Assembly: GCF_003481705.1 (NCBI RefSeq)
Contig: NZ_QULN01000008.1
Coordinates: forward strand, 45,706-109,705
Source of the DNA: Butyricicoccus sp. OM04-18BH
GTDB taxonomy: Bacteria; Bacillota; Clostridia; Oscillospirales; Butyricicoccaceae
Length of the DNA stretch: 64,000 nucleotides
Direction: 5' to 3'
How positions within the stretch are numbered: position 1 is the stretch's first letter; each line of letters begins with the position of its first letter. A model generated the notes under the pieces. That model was not told the origin of the DNA. It saw nothing but the letters and a program-made list of their open reading frames with translations, and did no database searches. Positions 47,898 to 56,899 of the stretch are shown in pieces. Made by a program: the position numbers and the translations under genes.

Positions 47898-49159
47898 TCG
47901 GACAGTTTATCCGGCGCGTCACCGGGCAGGGCGGCACGCTGACGCTCGACGACCCGACGGGCTGGTACAGCAGCGACCGGCCGCTGTTCGGCGGAAAGGA
48001 AATGCAGGCGATGAAGCTGCCGGCGGTGAACGCCTGCATCGAGATCATCTCGGACAGCATCGCGAAGATGCCGGTGTACCTGATGGACAGCGGTACGCGC
48101 GAGCGCGTGACCGACCACCCGGCGCTGCGGCTGCTGACGGGCAGGCCGACCGAGGCGCTGACGGCGTTCGACTATCACAAGCTGATGGAGTCGCGGCGCA
48201 TCGCCTACGGCAACGCCTACGCGCTCATTCTGCGCGATAAGTGGGGCGTGCCGGTGGAGCTGCTGCCGATCGCGCCGGGGTACATGATGCCGCTGCTCGA
48301 CAGCAACGCAAAGCTGTGGTACGTGGGCATCAACCCGAAGACGCAGGAATACCGCAAGTTCTGGCCGGAGGATGTGCTGCACTACAAGGCATTTTCCACC
48401 GACGGCCTCGAGGGCGTGAGCTACCTCAGACGCGGCGCGGAAACCATCGAGACGGCGCTGCAGGCGCAGCGGTACGAGGGCAACTACTACAAGAACGGCG
48501 GACAGGTGTCGGGCGTGCTCGCAACGGAGACCGACCTTTCGAGCAAAACGCGCTTCGACGAGAACGGCAACGCCATCGACCTGAAAAACCGCATCCGCGA
48601 GAACTGGGAGAGCATCCACAGCGGCGCAGACAACGCCTTCCGCATCGCGGTGCTGGACAACGGCCTGAAATACACGCCGCTGACGGCCACGAACCGCGAC
48701 GCGCAGTTCATCGAGACCAAGGCGGCGAGCGTCGAGGACATCGCGCGGCTGTTCAACATTCCGTTTTACAAGCTCGGCGCAGGCAAGGAAAGCTATGCGG
48801 CGAACACACAGGCCGCCATCGAGTACATGCAGCGAACGCTCAGCCCCATCGTTTCCGAGCACGAGCAGGAGGACACGCACAAGCTGCTGCTCGAGAGCGA
48901 GAGCGCACGAGGCTTACAGCTGCGGCGCAACATGATGGGCGAGCTGAGGGGCGACTGGAGCGCCCGCGGCGCGTGGTACCAGACCATGCACCAGAACGGC
49001 GTTTACTCCGTCAACGACATCCGCGCGCTCGAGGATCTGCCGGACGTGCCCGGCGGCGGCGACAGACTGGCATCGCTCAACTATGTACCGCTCGAGGATT
49101 TCAGGGAACTCAGCCGCAGCCGCAACGGCGGCGGCAACGGTAGGGAAGGAGGTGAGTGA
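47894..49159 (+). CDS. phage portal protein (HK97 family)
   Basis: A 421-residue portal, forming the ring through which DNA enters the head. VNACIEIISDSIAKMPVYLM near the N-terminus, MESRRIAYGNAYALILRD, and IARLFNIPFYKLGAG are typical of HK97-type portals. It sits in the conserved order TerL-portal-protease-capsid. Confidence 0.94.
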   Translation: MIGQFIRRVTGQGGTLTLDDPTGWYSSDRPLFGGKEMQAMKLPAVNACIEIISDSIAKMPVYLMDSGTRERVTDHPALRLLTGRPTEALTAFDYHKLMESRRIAYGNAYALILRDKWGVPVELLPIAPGYMMPLLDSNAKLWYVGINPKTQEYRKFWPEDVLHYKAFSTDGLEGVSYLRRGAETIETALQAQRYEGNYYKNGGQVSGVLATETDLSSKTRFDENGNAIDLKNRIRENWESIHSGADNAFRIAVLDNGLKYTPLTATNRDAQFIETKAASVEDIARLFNIPFYKLGAGKESYAANTQAAIEYMQRTLSPIVSEHEQEDTHKLLLESESARGLQLRRNMMGELRGDWSARGAWYQTMHQNGVYSVNDIRALEDLPDVPGGGDRLASLNYVPLEDFRELSRSRNGGGNGREGGE

Positions 49160-49161
49160 GG

Positions 49162-49947
49162 ATGCGATACAGATTAAACGGCCACATCGTAGCGGACGGC
49201 GACGCGCCGATCCTGCGCTGGTGGGGCATTCCGGCGAGCTGCCCGGCGGACATCCGCGGCGCGCTCGCGCAGAACCCGGAGGGCGAGGAGTTCGTGCTCG
49301 AGATCAACTCGGGCGGCGGCTCGGTGTTCGCGGGGTTCGAGATGTACAGCCTGCTGCGGAACGCGTCCCGCCAGGGCGTGCACACGCGCGCCGAGGTGCA
49401 GAGCCTCGCAGGGTCGGCAGCGAGCGTCGTCATGGCGGGCGCAGATACGGCGGCGGTGTCGCCGGTGGGTCAGGTGATGATCCATCTGCCGAGCACCATT
49501 ACCGAGGGCAACCAGGGCGTGCACCGCGAGAGCGTGCAGATGCTCGAGAGTATTACAGAAAGCATTATTGCGGCCTACGAGGGCAAGGTGCGCGGAAAGA
49601 CCTCGCACGACGCGCTGCGCCGGCTGATGGACCGCGAGACCTTTCTCTCGGCACGCGCGGCGCTCGACGCGGGACTCGTCGACGAGATCATCGGCGATGA
49701 GCCGCAGCCCGGCGAGCCGGTAAATCCGGCGAACATCTTCAATGCCGTCGGCGGCCTGCCCGACATGGATAAGCTGCGCGCGGCGTACATCGAGGCGACA
49801 AAGAGCCAGAGCCCAGAGGGTAAGACCCCAGAGGCCAGAGCCGGTGAGCCCGCCGCGCCGGAGGGCGCGGTGTTCAATTTGAACACCGGCGCGATCGCAA
49901 TTGCAGAGGCCGAGGCGGCGCTGCAGCGCGCACGCGCGGAACTTTAA
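49162..49947 (+). CDS. ClpP-like prohead protease
   Basis: A 261-residue head maturation protease of the ClpP/S14 type. NSGGGSVFAGFEMYSLLR marks the oxyanion region, the nucleophilic serine is in SLAGSAASVVMAG, and the histidine in MIHLPST. A C-terminal linker contains palindrome copy D (VFNLNT) and probably acts as scaffold. ATG 49,162 is used with AAGGAGG upstream. Its stop codon lies in a MITE-type hairpin. Confidence 0.92.
   Translation: MRYRLNGHIVADGDAPILRWWGIPASCPADIRGALAQNPEGEEFVLEINSGGGSVFAGFEMYSLLRNASRQGVHTRAEVQSLAGSAASVVMAGADTAAVSPVGQVMIHLPSTITEGNQGVHRESVQMLESITESIIAAYEGKVRGKTSHDALRRLMDRETFLSARAALDAGLVDEIIGDEPQPGEPVNPANIFNAVGGLPDMDKLRAAYIEATKSQSPEGKTPEARAGEPAAPEGAVFNLNTGAIAIAEAEAALQRARAEL
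49869..49887. repeat. dispersed palindrome, copy D, inside the protease gene
   Basis: A perfect GGTGTTCAATTTGAACACC read as V-F-N-L-N-T in the C-terminal linker. Confidence 0.85.
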
Positions 49948-49984
49948 GGCAACACCGCACAATGAAAGCTGCGGCGGTATTGCC
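49948..49984. repeat. short MITE-related hairpin between protease and capsid genes
   Basis: GGCAACACCGC and GCGGTATTGCC form an 11-bp stem with one mismatch. They match the ends of the element upstream of der. The protease stop codon lies at its edge (TTAAGG). Confidence 0.7.
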
Positions 49985-50028
49985 GTAAAAAATCAACCGA
50001 ACTCTTACTCTTGAAGGAGGAAAACCAC

Positions 50029-51252
50029 ATGAAGAAGAAGCTGCTGGAGCTGCTGAACAAGAAGCAGGGCATCGTAAACCGCATGAAGTCCACCAACGAG
50101 GCGGGCGACACCGCAGGCTTTGCCGCGGCGCAGAACGAGCTCGCCGACGTCGACGCGGAGATCGCGCGCGTACAGGCCATCATGGATGCAGAGGCGTCCG
50201 TACCGGCGCCGGAGGGCGGCATGCCGCAGGAGCCGGGCGCGCAGTCCGGCGAGGGCGAGGCGGTAAACTCCGCTGAGTGCATGCACGCCTTTGCGGAGTG
50301 CATCCGCGCCCAGGCACGCGGCAACCGCCGCGCGTTCGACGAGAATGCGGACATCGTGCGCCGTGCGGCTGCCGTCGAGAACGCGAACCAGATGACCGAG
50401 GGCACCCCGGCGGACGGCGGCCTGATCGTGCCGGAGGACGTGCAGACCACCATCAACGAGCTGCGCCGCAGCCTCGTGCCGCTGGCGGACCTGTTTTCCG
50501 TCGAGAATGTGTCCTTCCTGTCCGGCACCCGCGTCGTCGACACCCAGCCGACCAAGGGCTTTACCAAGATGAGCGAGATGGAGACCATCCCGAACGACGA
50601 TAAGCCGGTCTTTGCGAAGCTCAGCTACAAGGTAGAGGACTACGGTCTGTTCCTGCCGGTTTCCAACGACCTGCTGCGCGACACCGACGAGGCGCTGCTC
50701 GCGTATATCTCGCGCTGGATGGCAAAGAAGCAGGTCATCACCGAGAACAATCTGCTCGTGACCAAGCTCGCCGCCCTGGACGCTGCGGCAACGGCTGCAA
50801 CCGCGGCGAACGTCATCGCAACGCTCAAGAAGCTGCTCAACGTCTCGCTCGACCCGGCTATCTCGGCAACCGCGCACTTCATCGTAAACCAGGACGGCTT
50901 CAACGCGCTCGACCAGCTGCTCGACGCCAACAAGCGCCCGCTGCTGCAGCCGGATCCGTCCGCCGCTGTCGGCAAGATGCTGTTCGGCCGTCCGGTCTCC
51001 GTCGTTTCCAACGGTACGCTCGCGTCCGTGACTTCGGAAACGTCCTCGCCCTCGACCACCACGCCGATCTACTTCGGTGACTTCACCCAGTACGCGACCC
51101 TGTTCCGCCGTCAGCCGATGGAGATCGCGTCTACCGACGTCGGCGGCAGCGCATGGCGCACCAACTCCACCGAGGTCCGCGCGATCACCCGTCTGGATGC
51201 GCAGGTCTTTGACTCCGCAGCGGCGGCTGCCGTTTCGCTGACCCTCTCGTAA
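50029..51252 (+). CDS. major capsid protein (HK97 fold)
   Basis: A 407-residue capsid protein. The N-terminal 100 residues form the helical scaffold (delta) domain removed by the protease (KKLLELLNKKQGIVNRMKS). The HK97 core has GTPADGGLIVPEDVQTTINE, FLSGTRVVDTQPTKGFTKM, PVSNDLLRDTDEALLAYISR and FGDFTQYATLFRRQPMEI. ATG 50,029 follows AAGGAGG; ATG 50,011 is upstream of that site. Confidence 0.95.
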   Translation: MKKKLLELLNKKQGIVNRMKSTNEAGDTAGFAAAQNELADVDAEIARVQAIMDAEASVPAPEGGMPQEPGAQSGEGEAVNSAECMHAFAECIRAQARGNRRAFDENADIVRRAAAVENANQMTEGTPADGGLIVPEDVQTTINELRRSLVPLADLFSVENVSFLSGTRVVDTQPTKGFTKMSEMETIPNDDKPVFAKLSYKVEDYGLFLPVSNDLLRDTDEALLAYISRWMAKKQVITENNLLVTKLAALDAAATAATAANVIATLKKLLNVSLDPAISATAHFIVNQDGFNALDQLLDANKRPLLQPDPSAAVGKMLFGRPVSVVSNGTLASVTSETSSPSTTTPIYFGDFTQYATLFRRQPMEIASTDVGGSAWRTNSTEVRAITRLDAQVFDSAAAAAVSLTLS

Positions 51253-51254
51253 GG

Positions 51255-51554
51255 ATGGCAGAGGCGGAGCGGCTTGCGGCCGTAAAACGCTACTGCAAGA
51301 TCGACTACAGCGAGGATGATGAGCTGCTCGCCGGTCTGCTGGCGGCGGCGGAGGCCTACCTCGACGGCGCGGGATGCGTGCGCGAGGGGCACGAGGCGAT
51401 GTACGACATCATCGCGCACGCGATGGTGCTCGAGCAGTACGAGGGGCGCTGCGTCGCGGGCGCGGCGCAGGCGCTCCAGTCTGTGCCGCCCATCGTGCGG
51501 CAGATGCTCACGCAGCTCAAGCTCGTGTGCGCTTACGAGGGAGGCGGCAGCTGA
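51255..51554 (+). CDS. head-tail connector (gp6-like)
   Basis: A 99-residue protein of the gp6/gp15-type connector family: ERLAAVKRYCKIDYSEDDEL, LLAAAEAYLDGAGC and a helical end. It binds below the portal. It immediately follows the capsid gene. Confidence 0.85.
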   Translation: MAEAERLAAVKRYCKIDYSEDDELLAGLLAAAEAYLDGAGCVREGHEAMYDIIAHAMVLEQYEGRCVAGAAQALQSVPPIVRQMLTQLKLVCAYEGGGS

Positions 51555-51910
51555 TGGCAACTCAGGTCAGCGACCTGCGCGACCGGGCGGAGGTCTGGCG
51601 CGCGGCGGCGCGCGAGCAGGACAACGGCGAGACCGTTTATGAGTACGCTTTTCAGCGGACGGTCTGGGCGGCGGTGACGCCGACGTCCGGGCGGGCGGAA
51701 AGCCTCGAGGGCGGCGCGACGCGGGCGGAGCTTACGCACCGCGTCGTGGTCCGCGAGGCAAGCCTTCCGGACATCTGCCGGGAGATGTACTTTGTCGTGC
51801 GCGGGCTGCGGCTCGATGTTTCGTACTGGCTGCCGATCTACAGCCGGCGCGGCTGGATGGAGATCTTCTGCACGGCGCACGAGGGCGAGGTGACGGCCGA
51901 TGGCACGTGA
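51554..51910 (+). CDS. head closure protein (SPP1 gp16-like)
   Basis: A 118-residue beta-rich protein: DLRDRAEVWRAAAREQDNGE, VWAAVTPTSGRAE and THRVVVR are typical of head-tail adaptors. Start overlaps the preceding stop (ATGA-type). Confidence 0.82.
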   Translation: MATQVSDLRDRAEVWRAAAREQDNGETVYEYAFQRTVWAAVTPTSGRAESLEGGATRAELTHRVVVREASLPDICREMYFVVRGLRLDVSYWLPIYSRRGWMEIFCTAHEGEVTADGT

Positions 51911-52346
51911 CGGCTTTACATGCAGCGAGATCTATGCGTTCGCGGACGCACTCCGGGACGCGGACAAGGAGACCACGAAGAAGGTCAAGAAGCTGCTGCG
52001 CGACCACGGCACGAAGCTGCGCCGAAAGACGGCGCAGAAGGCGCGCGCGAAGGTGCGCAAGCAGGCGGTGCACCGCAAGGGCGTCGAGCGTGCCGCCGGC
52101 ACGTACCACAAAAGCATCAAGCGCGGCAAGCTCTACTACCGCGGCAAGGCGGTGTGCATCCGCGTTTACTCGTCCGACCCGGTGGCGCATTTGCATGAGT
52201 ACGGCTGGCGCGTCAAAAAGCGCGACAAGAGGACCGGCAAGCTCATGGAGGGCAAGAAGGTGTTCGACTCGGCGCGCGACGAGTACGCGCCGACCTTCGC
52301 GGCGGCAGTTGAAGAACTGGCAGATGAGGTGATCCGGAAGATATGA
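51900..52346 (+). CDS. HK97 gp10-like neck protein
   Basis: A 148-residue basic protein (VKKLLRDHGTKLRRKTAQKA, GTYHKSIKRGKLYYRGKAVC, VAHLHEYGWRV) of the HK97 gp10 family that joins head and tail. Confidence 0.83.
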   Translation: MARDGFTCSEIYAFADALRDADKETTKKVKKLLRDHGTKLRRKTAQKARAKVRKQAVHRKGVERAAGTYHKSIKRGKLYYRGKAVCIRVYSSDPVAHLHEYGWRVKKRDKRTGKLMEGKKVFDSARDEYAPTFAAAVEELADEVIRKI

Positions 52347-52795
52347 GCAGCATTACATGGCAGGCGCTCGACGACGCGCTCGGCGCGGCGGTGTCGAGTG
52401 CGCTGCGGGAGGCGGCGCTTCCGGCGCTTCGCGTGCGGGACGATACGGAAAAGCCGCTGCCGCGGCCGAGCTACCGCATCGATCTCGCGGTGGCGGACGA
52501 GGCGCGGACGGCAGAATATGCCGAGCGCGGCGCGGAAGTCGAGATCTACTACTACCCGAAGGACGCACACGCGCCGAGAAACGAGCTGCTGACGGCGGCG
52601 GAGGCACTGCGCTGCGCACTCGGGGAGGGCGTCGACATCGGCGGCGTGTGGCTGTATCCCGAGGACGGGATCGAGACGGACGCCTCGGACGGCGTGCTCG
52701 CGGCAATGCTGCGGCTCGAGTGGATCGAGACGGCAGGGGAGCCCGAGGGCGAGCCGATGGAAGAGCTGGAGTACAAGGCAACACCGCACAATTAA
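52343..52795 (+). CDS. tail terminator-like protein
   Basis: A 150-residue protein (LDDALGAAVSSALREAALPA, EIYYYPKDAHAPRNELL) in the place and style of phage tail terminators. Its last residues, KATPHN, and stop codon come from an inserted MITE-related hairpin, so the original C-terminus was replaced. Confidence 0.72.
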   Translation: MSSITWQALDDALGAAVSSALREAALPALRVRDDTEKPLPRPSYRIDLAVADEARTAEYAERGAEVEIYYYPKDAHAPRNELLTAAEALRCALGEGVDIGGVWLYPEDGIETDASDGVLAAMLRLEWIETAGEPEGEPMEELEYKATPHN

Positions 52796-52807
52796 AGCGG
52801 TATTGTC
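52777..52807. repeat. short MITE-related hairpin at the tail terminator 3' end
   Basis: GGCAACACCGC pairs with GCGGTATTGTC (two mismatches) around ACAATTAAA. It supplies the end of the upstream gene. Confidence 0.65.
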
Positions 52808-52862
52808 ATAACAACACGGGCGGCGAATAAAGCCGCCCACCATTTAGAAAGGGGCGATAGAA

Positions 52863-53993
52863 ATGGCAGTAACCATGCCCAGGATTGAAATCACGTTTGA
52901 GCAGAAGGCCGTGAGCCTGCTCTCGCGCAGTGAGCGCGGCGTTGCGGTGCTCATCGTGAGAGACGACACAAGCAAAACGTTCACGCACAAGCAGTACGCG
53001 GATCTCTCTGCCGCGCAGGCGGATAAGAGCCTGTACACGGCGGACAACTACGCCGCCATCTGCGACCTGATGGGCTTTGCGCCGTATCAGGCGCACGTGT
53101 TCCGCGCGGACTCGGACGGCGCGCTCGCCGACACGCTCGCGGAGATCGGCCGCACGGTGAAAACCGGCTGGCTCGCGATTGCAGGCCAGAGCGCGGAGGA
53201 CGGTCTCGCGCTCGCGGCGTGGGTGAAGACGCAGGTGGGCACCCGCAAGAAGAGCTACAAAGCCGCGGTGTTTAACGTGACCACTGCGCCGGACGATATG
53301 CACGTCGTGCACTTCGTAAACGAGAAGGTCACCTTCGCGGACAGCCGCGGCGAGCAGGGCGGCGTGCAGTACCTGCCCTCGCTCATCGGCATCTTCGCAG
53401 TGTGCAACGTCGTGCGCGGCTGCACGAACTACCTGTGCTCGAACCTCAGGGCGGTGCAGGAGGTCGCGGATAATGACGCGGCGCTCGGCGCGGGTAAGTT
53501 TATCCTGTTCAACGACGAGGACGGCGCGGTGCGCATCGGCCAGGGCATCAACTCGATGACCACGACCGACGGCAAGACCCGCACCGAGGACATGCAGTTC
53601 ATCGAGACGGTGGAAGCGATGGACATGATGCGCGACGACATCACCTCCACCTTCCGCAGCACCTACCTCGGCAACTACCGCAACAGCCGAGACAATCAGA
53701 TGGCGTTTATCGGCGCGCTGAACGCGTCGTACTTTGCGCAGCTCGAGAGCGAGAACATTCTCGACCCCGACTACAGGAGCGAGGACGACGAGAACGGCGA
53801 ACACGGCAACAAGGCGTTCATCGACGTGGACGCGCAGCGCGCGGCGTGGGTGGCAAGCGGCAAGAGCGAGGCGGCGGACTGGGACGAGGACACCGTAAAG
53901 GCGAACCCCTTCAAGCGCACGGTCTACCTCGGCGCGAGGGTGAAGATCCTCGGCTCAATGACTGACCTCATCATGCCGATCGCGATGGCGTAA
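52863..53993 (+). CDS. tail sheath protein
   Basis: A 376-residue contractile sheath protein: FEQKAVSLLSRSERGVAVLI and LPSLIGIFAVCNVVRGCTN, ending with VKILGSMTDLIMPI. It shows that the phage has a contractile (myovirus) tail. The ribosome site AGAAAGGGG precedes it. Confidence 0.93.
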   Translation: MAVTMPRIEITFEQKAVSLLSRSERGVAVLIVRDDTSKTFTHKQYADLSAAQADKSLYTADNYAAICDLMGFAPYQAHVFRADSDGALADTLAEIGRTVKTGWLAIAGQSAEDGLALAAWVKTQVGTRKKSYKAAVFNVTTAPDDMHVVHFVNEKVTFADSRGEQGGVQYLPSLIGIFAVCNVVRGCTNYLCSNLRAVQEVADNDAALGAGKFILFNDEDGAVRIGQGINSMTTTDGKTRTEDMQFIETVEAMDMMRDDITSTFRSTYLGNYRNSRDNQMAFIGALNASYFAQLESENILDPDYRSEDDENGEHGNKAFIDVDAQRAAWVASGKSEAADWDEDTVKANPFKRTVYLGARVKILGSMTDLIMPIAMA

Positions 53994-54008
53994 AGGAGGA
54001 CAAGGACA

Positions 54009-54440
54009 ATGGCAAGAGAATTTAACCCCAACCGCATCCTGCACGGCAACGAGGGCACGGCGTGGTTTAACGGCAAGAAGCTCACGACGCTGCAGAGCAT
54101 CGAGGCAAAGGTCGCCGGTGACTTCGAGGACATCAACGTCTGCGGAGACCCGTCGACCTACCGCGTTTACAACGGCTACTCGGGCGAGGGTACGTTTACC
54201 TGCCTCAAGCTGGACTCGGACGTTGTGGCGATGATGGCGGAGGCGTACCGCACGGGCGAGATGCCGACGATCACCATCATCACCGCGCTCAGCCAGAAGG
54301 GCACGAACAAGGTCGAACGCGCGGCGCTCACGGACGTTACCATCGACGAGTTCTACCTCGCGAAGTTCGAGAAGAAGTCCAAGGTAGAAGAGGAAGTGCC
54401 GTTTAAGTTCGGCAAATTCGACCTGCTGGAGAGCATTTAA
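54009..54440 (+). CDS. tail tube protein
   Basis: A 143-residue tube protein of the XkdM type: NPNRILHGNEGTAWFNGKKL, SIEAKVAGDFEDINVCGDPS, SGEGTFTCLKLDSDV. It directly follows the sheath gene, as in other contractile tails. Confidence 0.92.
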   Translation: MAREFNPNRILHGNEGTAWFNGKKLTTLQSIEAKVAGDFEDINVCGDPSTYRVYNGYSGEGTFTCLKLDSDVVAMMAEAYRTGEMPTITIITALSQKGTNKVERAALTDVTIDEFYLAKFEKKSKVEEEVPFKFGKFDLLESI

Positions 54441-54443
54441 GCC

Positions 54444-56291
54444 ATGGCGGCCGGATATGTGGACGACCACCGCCTCATCCTGTACCGGGACGGCGCGGCG
54501 GCGCGCGACATCACCGCTTTCTGCGGCGACCTGACGGCAAAGGACGACCTCGACGCACTCAGCGTCGAGGTTACCTTCCATATTTTCAAGTCCGTGTGGG
54601 ACAAGTACACACCTGCGCTGAACCTCGCGCCGGGCGACAAGATCCGCATCGTAAACCACGGGAATACGGTGTTCTCGGGCGTTATCGTGACGGTGACGCT
54701 GGACGGGACGGTCACGGCCTACGACCGCGGCTGGTACCTCAACAAGAGCGAAATCATCTTGCAGGTGAACAACCTCGCGGCCGACCAGGTGATCCGGCAG
54801 GCGAGCGCGAAGGCGGGCGTCAGCGTGGCGAGCGTGTGCAGTCTGCCGACGAAGATCACGCAGCTCTGGACCGGAAAGACCCCGGCGGACATCTTCGACG
54901 AGGTGCTCGAGACGGCCGAGGCCGAGACGGGGAAGAACTATTATTATTACGTCGCGGAGCGCGGGCTTGTGGTAGCGCCGCTGCCGACGAGCGCCATCAA
55001 GGCGATGCACCGGCCGGCGGAGAACCTGCCGGGGTTCGACATCACGTGGGCGCTCGGGGAGGTCTCGGGCGAGGACAGCATCTCGGACACGTACAATGCG
55101 GTCGTCATCGCGGCCGAAAGCGACGGCCGGGCGTACCGCGGCGCGCAGGCGTCGAACGCGGCGTCCATCGCGCGGTACGGCTTTTTGCAGAAGGTCGAGA
55201 CCGTGACGGAGAACCCGGGCACGGCGGCGCTCGGTCAGCGGGTGCGCAACCTGCTCGCGGGCGCAGACCGCGTCGGGCGAAAGCGCCAGATCTCGGAGAT
55301 CTGGGGGTGCGACGAGGTGAGGAGCGGCGTGGTTCTGGACTTCAACTCGCCCGCCTTCGGCATTTCCGGGCGGCACCGGGTGACGAGCGTGACACATCAG
55401 TACGGCGGCGCCGGGCACGTGATGAGCCTCGAGATTTCGGCGCTCGATGAGCCGCGCGCGGCGGCGGCAGGAAAGAGCAGCGCCGAGGCCGTCAAGGCGG
55501 CGAGCGCGGACAGCGTCAAGGTATGGGGTCTGCCCGATCTCGGCGGCGGCGCGTCCGGCGGCACGACGGTGAAAGCGTTGTTCACCGCGTACTACCCGGC
55601 GGCGAACGCCCTTGAGGGCGGCTTTCTCGATGCGCAGGGCAATAAGCTCGACCCGTCGAAGAAAACGTGCGCCGCGCCGCCCTCGGTGGCCTTCGGCACG
55701 AAGGTGACGGTGCAGGGCACGGGGACAAGCCTCGACGGCGAGACCTACACGGTCAACGACCGCGGCGGCGCGATCCAGATCGAGAACGGCGTCTACCACT
55801 TCGACCTGCTGATGCGGACGAACGCGGAGTGCAGCGCATGGGGACGAAAGACCGGCACGGCCATCCTCGGCGGCACGTCCGGCGGCGGCGCGGCTCAGAG
55901 CTTCGTGAACACCGCGCTCGGCGAAGTCGGCTACCGCGAGAGAAGCGGCAACCGCACGAAGTACGGCGCCGAGATGGGCTGCGACGGCGTCGCGTGGTGC
56001 GTGATCTTCGTGTGCTGGTGCGCAAAGCACGCATCGGCGCCCATCCCGACGACCTACACGGCGGTCAGCGAGATGCGCAGCTACTTCGAGCGCCGCGGCA
56101 AGTTCAAGACAGTCGCGAGCGGGTACAGGCCGAAGGCCGGCGACCTCATGATCATCGGCAGCAGCCACATCGGTATCGTGCTGTCGGGCGGCGCGAGCTC
56201 GTGCGAGACGGTCGAGGGTAACTACAGCGGCGGCGTCGGGCGCGTGAAGCGCTCGTACAGCGAGATTACGGGCTTTTGCTGCCCGTGGTAA
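54444..56291 (+). CDS. tail hub (gpD/XkdQ-like) fused to 3D and CHAP domains
   Basis: A 615-residue fusion. Residues 1-345 resemble the late-control/XkdQ hub (SVEVTFHIFKSVWDKYTPAL, VVAPLPTSAIKAMHRPA). Residues about 378-470 form a 3D/RlpA-like barrel (FTAYYPAANALEGGFLDAQG, VNDRGGAI, HFDLLMRT). Residues about 485-615 form a CHAP-type amidase (GCDGVAWCVIFVCWCAKHAS with the catalytic Cys; SSHIGIVL with the His). A hub that carries lytic domains would open the wall at injection. It precedes the chaperone genes, an unusual order for a hub. Confidence 0.8.
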   Translation: MAAGYVDDHRLILYRDGAAARDITAFCGDLTAKDDLDALSVEVTFHIFKSVWDKYTPALNLAPGDKIRIVNHGNTVFSGVIVTVTLDGTVTAYDRGWYLNKSEIILQVNNLAADQVIRQASAKAGVSVASVCSLPTKITQLWTGKTPADIFDEVLETAEAETGKNYYYYVAERGLVVAPLPTSAIKAMHRPAENLPGFDITWALGEVSGEDSISDTYNAVVIAAESDGRAYRGAQASNAASIARYGFLQKVETVTENPGTAALGQRVRNLLAGADRVGRKRQISEIWGCDEVRSGVVLDFNSPAFGISGRHRVTSVTHQYGGAGHVMSLEISALDEPRAAAAGKSSAEAVKAASADSVKVWGLPDLGGGASGGTTVKALFTAYYPAANALEGGFLDAQGNKLDPSKKTCAAPPSVAFGTKVTVQGTGTSLDGETYTVNDRGGAIQIENGVYHFDLLMRTNAECSAWGRKTGTAILGGTSGGGAAQSFVNTALGEVGYRERSGNRTKYGAEMGCDGVAWCVIFVCWCAKHASAPIPTTYTAVSEMRSYFERRGKFKTVASGYRPKAGDLMIIGSSHIGIVLSGGASSCETVEGNYSGGVGRVKRSYSEITGFCCPW

Positions 56292-56306
56292 AGGAGATTT
56301 AAGTGA

Positions 56307-56696
56307 ATGGATAAGAAACTCTTGGAGGCGCTCTCTGCCCGCGCAGAGCAGCGCGACGAGGCAAAGCGCAAGGGCGCGAAATTTTATGTAGCGGGCGAGG
56401 AGCTCGACTTTGTGCAGCCGGGCGTGGACGTAAAGCTCAGCTATGCGGAAGCGCTGAACTCGGGCGATACCGCGGCGCTGCTGCGCTCGTGCGCGAACGT
56501 TATTTATGACTGCTGTCCGGCGCTTCAGGAGCCGGAGCTGCACGCGGCGCTCGGTGTGACCGACCCGTACGACACCATCTGGAAGCTGATGGAGCCGTAT
56601 GAGATCGACCAGCTCGGCGGAAAGCTGTACAAATGGCTCGGCCTCATCGGCGAGAAGGCCGAGGCGCGGACGGAGGAAGCCGCAAAAAACTCGTAA
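56307..56696 (+). CDS. tail assembly chaperone (zero-frame product)
   Basis: A 129-residue protein (KKLLEALSARAEQRDEAKRK, VYDCCPALQ-like region, ELHAALGVTDPYDTIWKL). It matches tail assembly chaperones in place, just before the tape measure. It ends in AAKNS, encoded by a slippery run. Confidence 0.8.
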   Translation: MDKKLLEALSARAEQRDEAKRKGAKFYVAGEELDFVQPGVDVKLSYAEALNSGDTAALLRSCANVIYDCCPALQEPELHAALGVTDPYDTIWKLMEPYEIDQLGGKLYKWLGLIGEKAEARTEEAAKNS

Positions 56697-56899
56697 TGCG
56701 CGACCCGGTGCTCGACCTTGCGGCGTTTTACGCGCCGCGGGGCATTCCGCCGGACGCGGTGCGCGCGATGTCCCTCGCGGACAGGGCGGTGCTGCGCGTC
56801 GGCCGGGCGCGCTATTACGAGGAGATGCGGTGGATGACGGCGGCCGGAGTCGCGGCCGCGTTCACGCCGCAGGAAGAGGAGGAGAATGAGGAGGGCTAA
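56307..56899 (+). CDS. tail assembly chaperone, -1 frameshift product
   Basis: A -1 shift at AAAAAAC (56,684-56,690) joins the first frame to the next one without a stop and gives a product of about 197 residues. Known phages make such G/G-T type pairs at a fixed ratio. The downstream part, MRDPVLDLAAFYAPRGIPPD to the end, could also start alone at ATG 56,696, which overlaps the first stop. Confidence 0.65.
56684..56690 (+). other. -1 ribosomal slippery heptamer
   Basis: A-AAA-AAC is aligned with the zero frame as gcA AAA AAC, the canonical X-XXY-YYZ arrangement, two codons before the stop. Confidence 0.7.
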
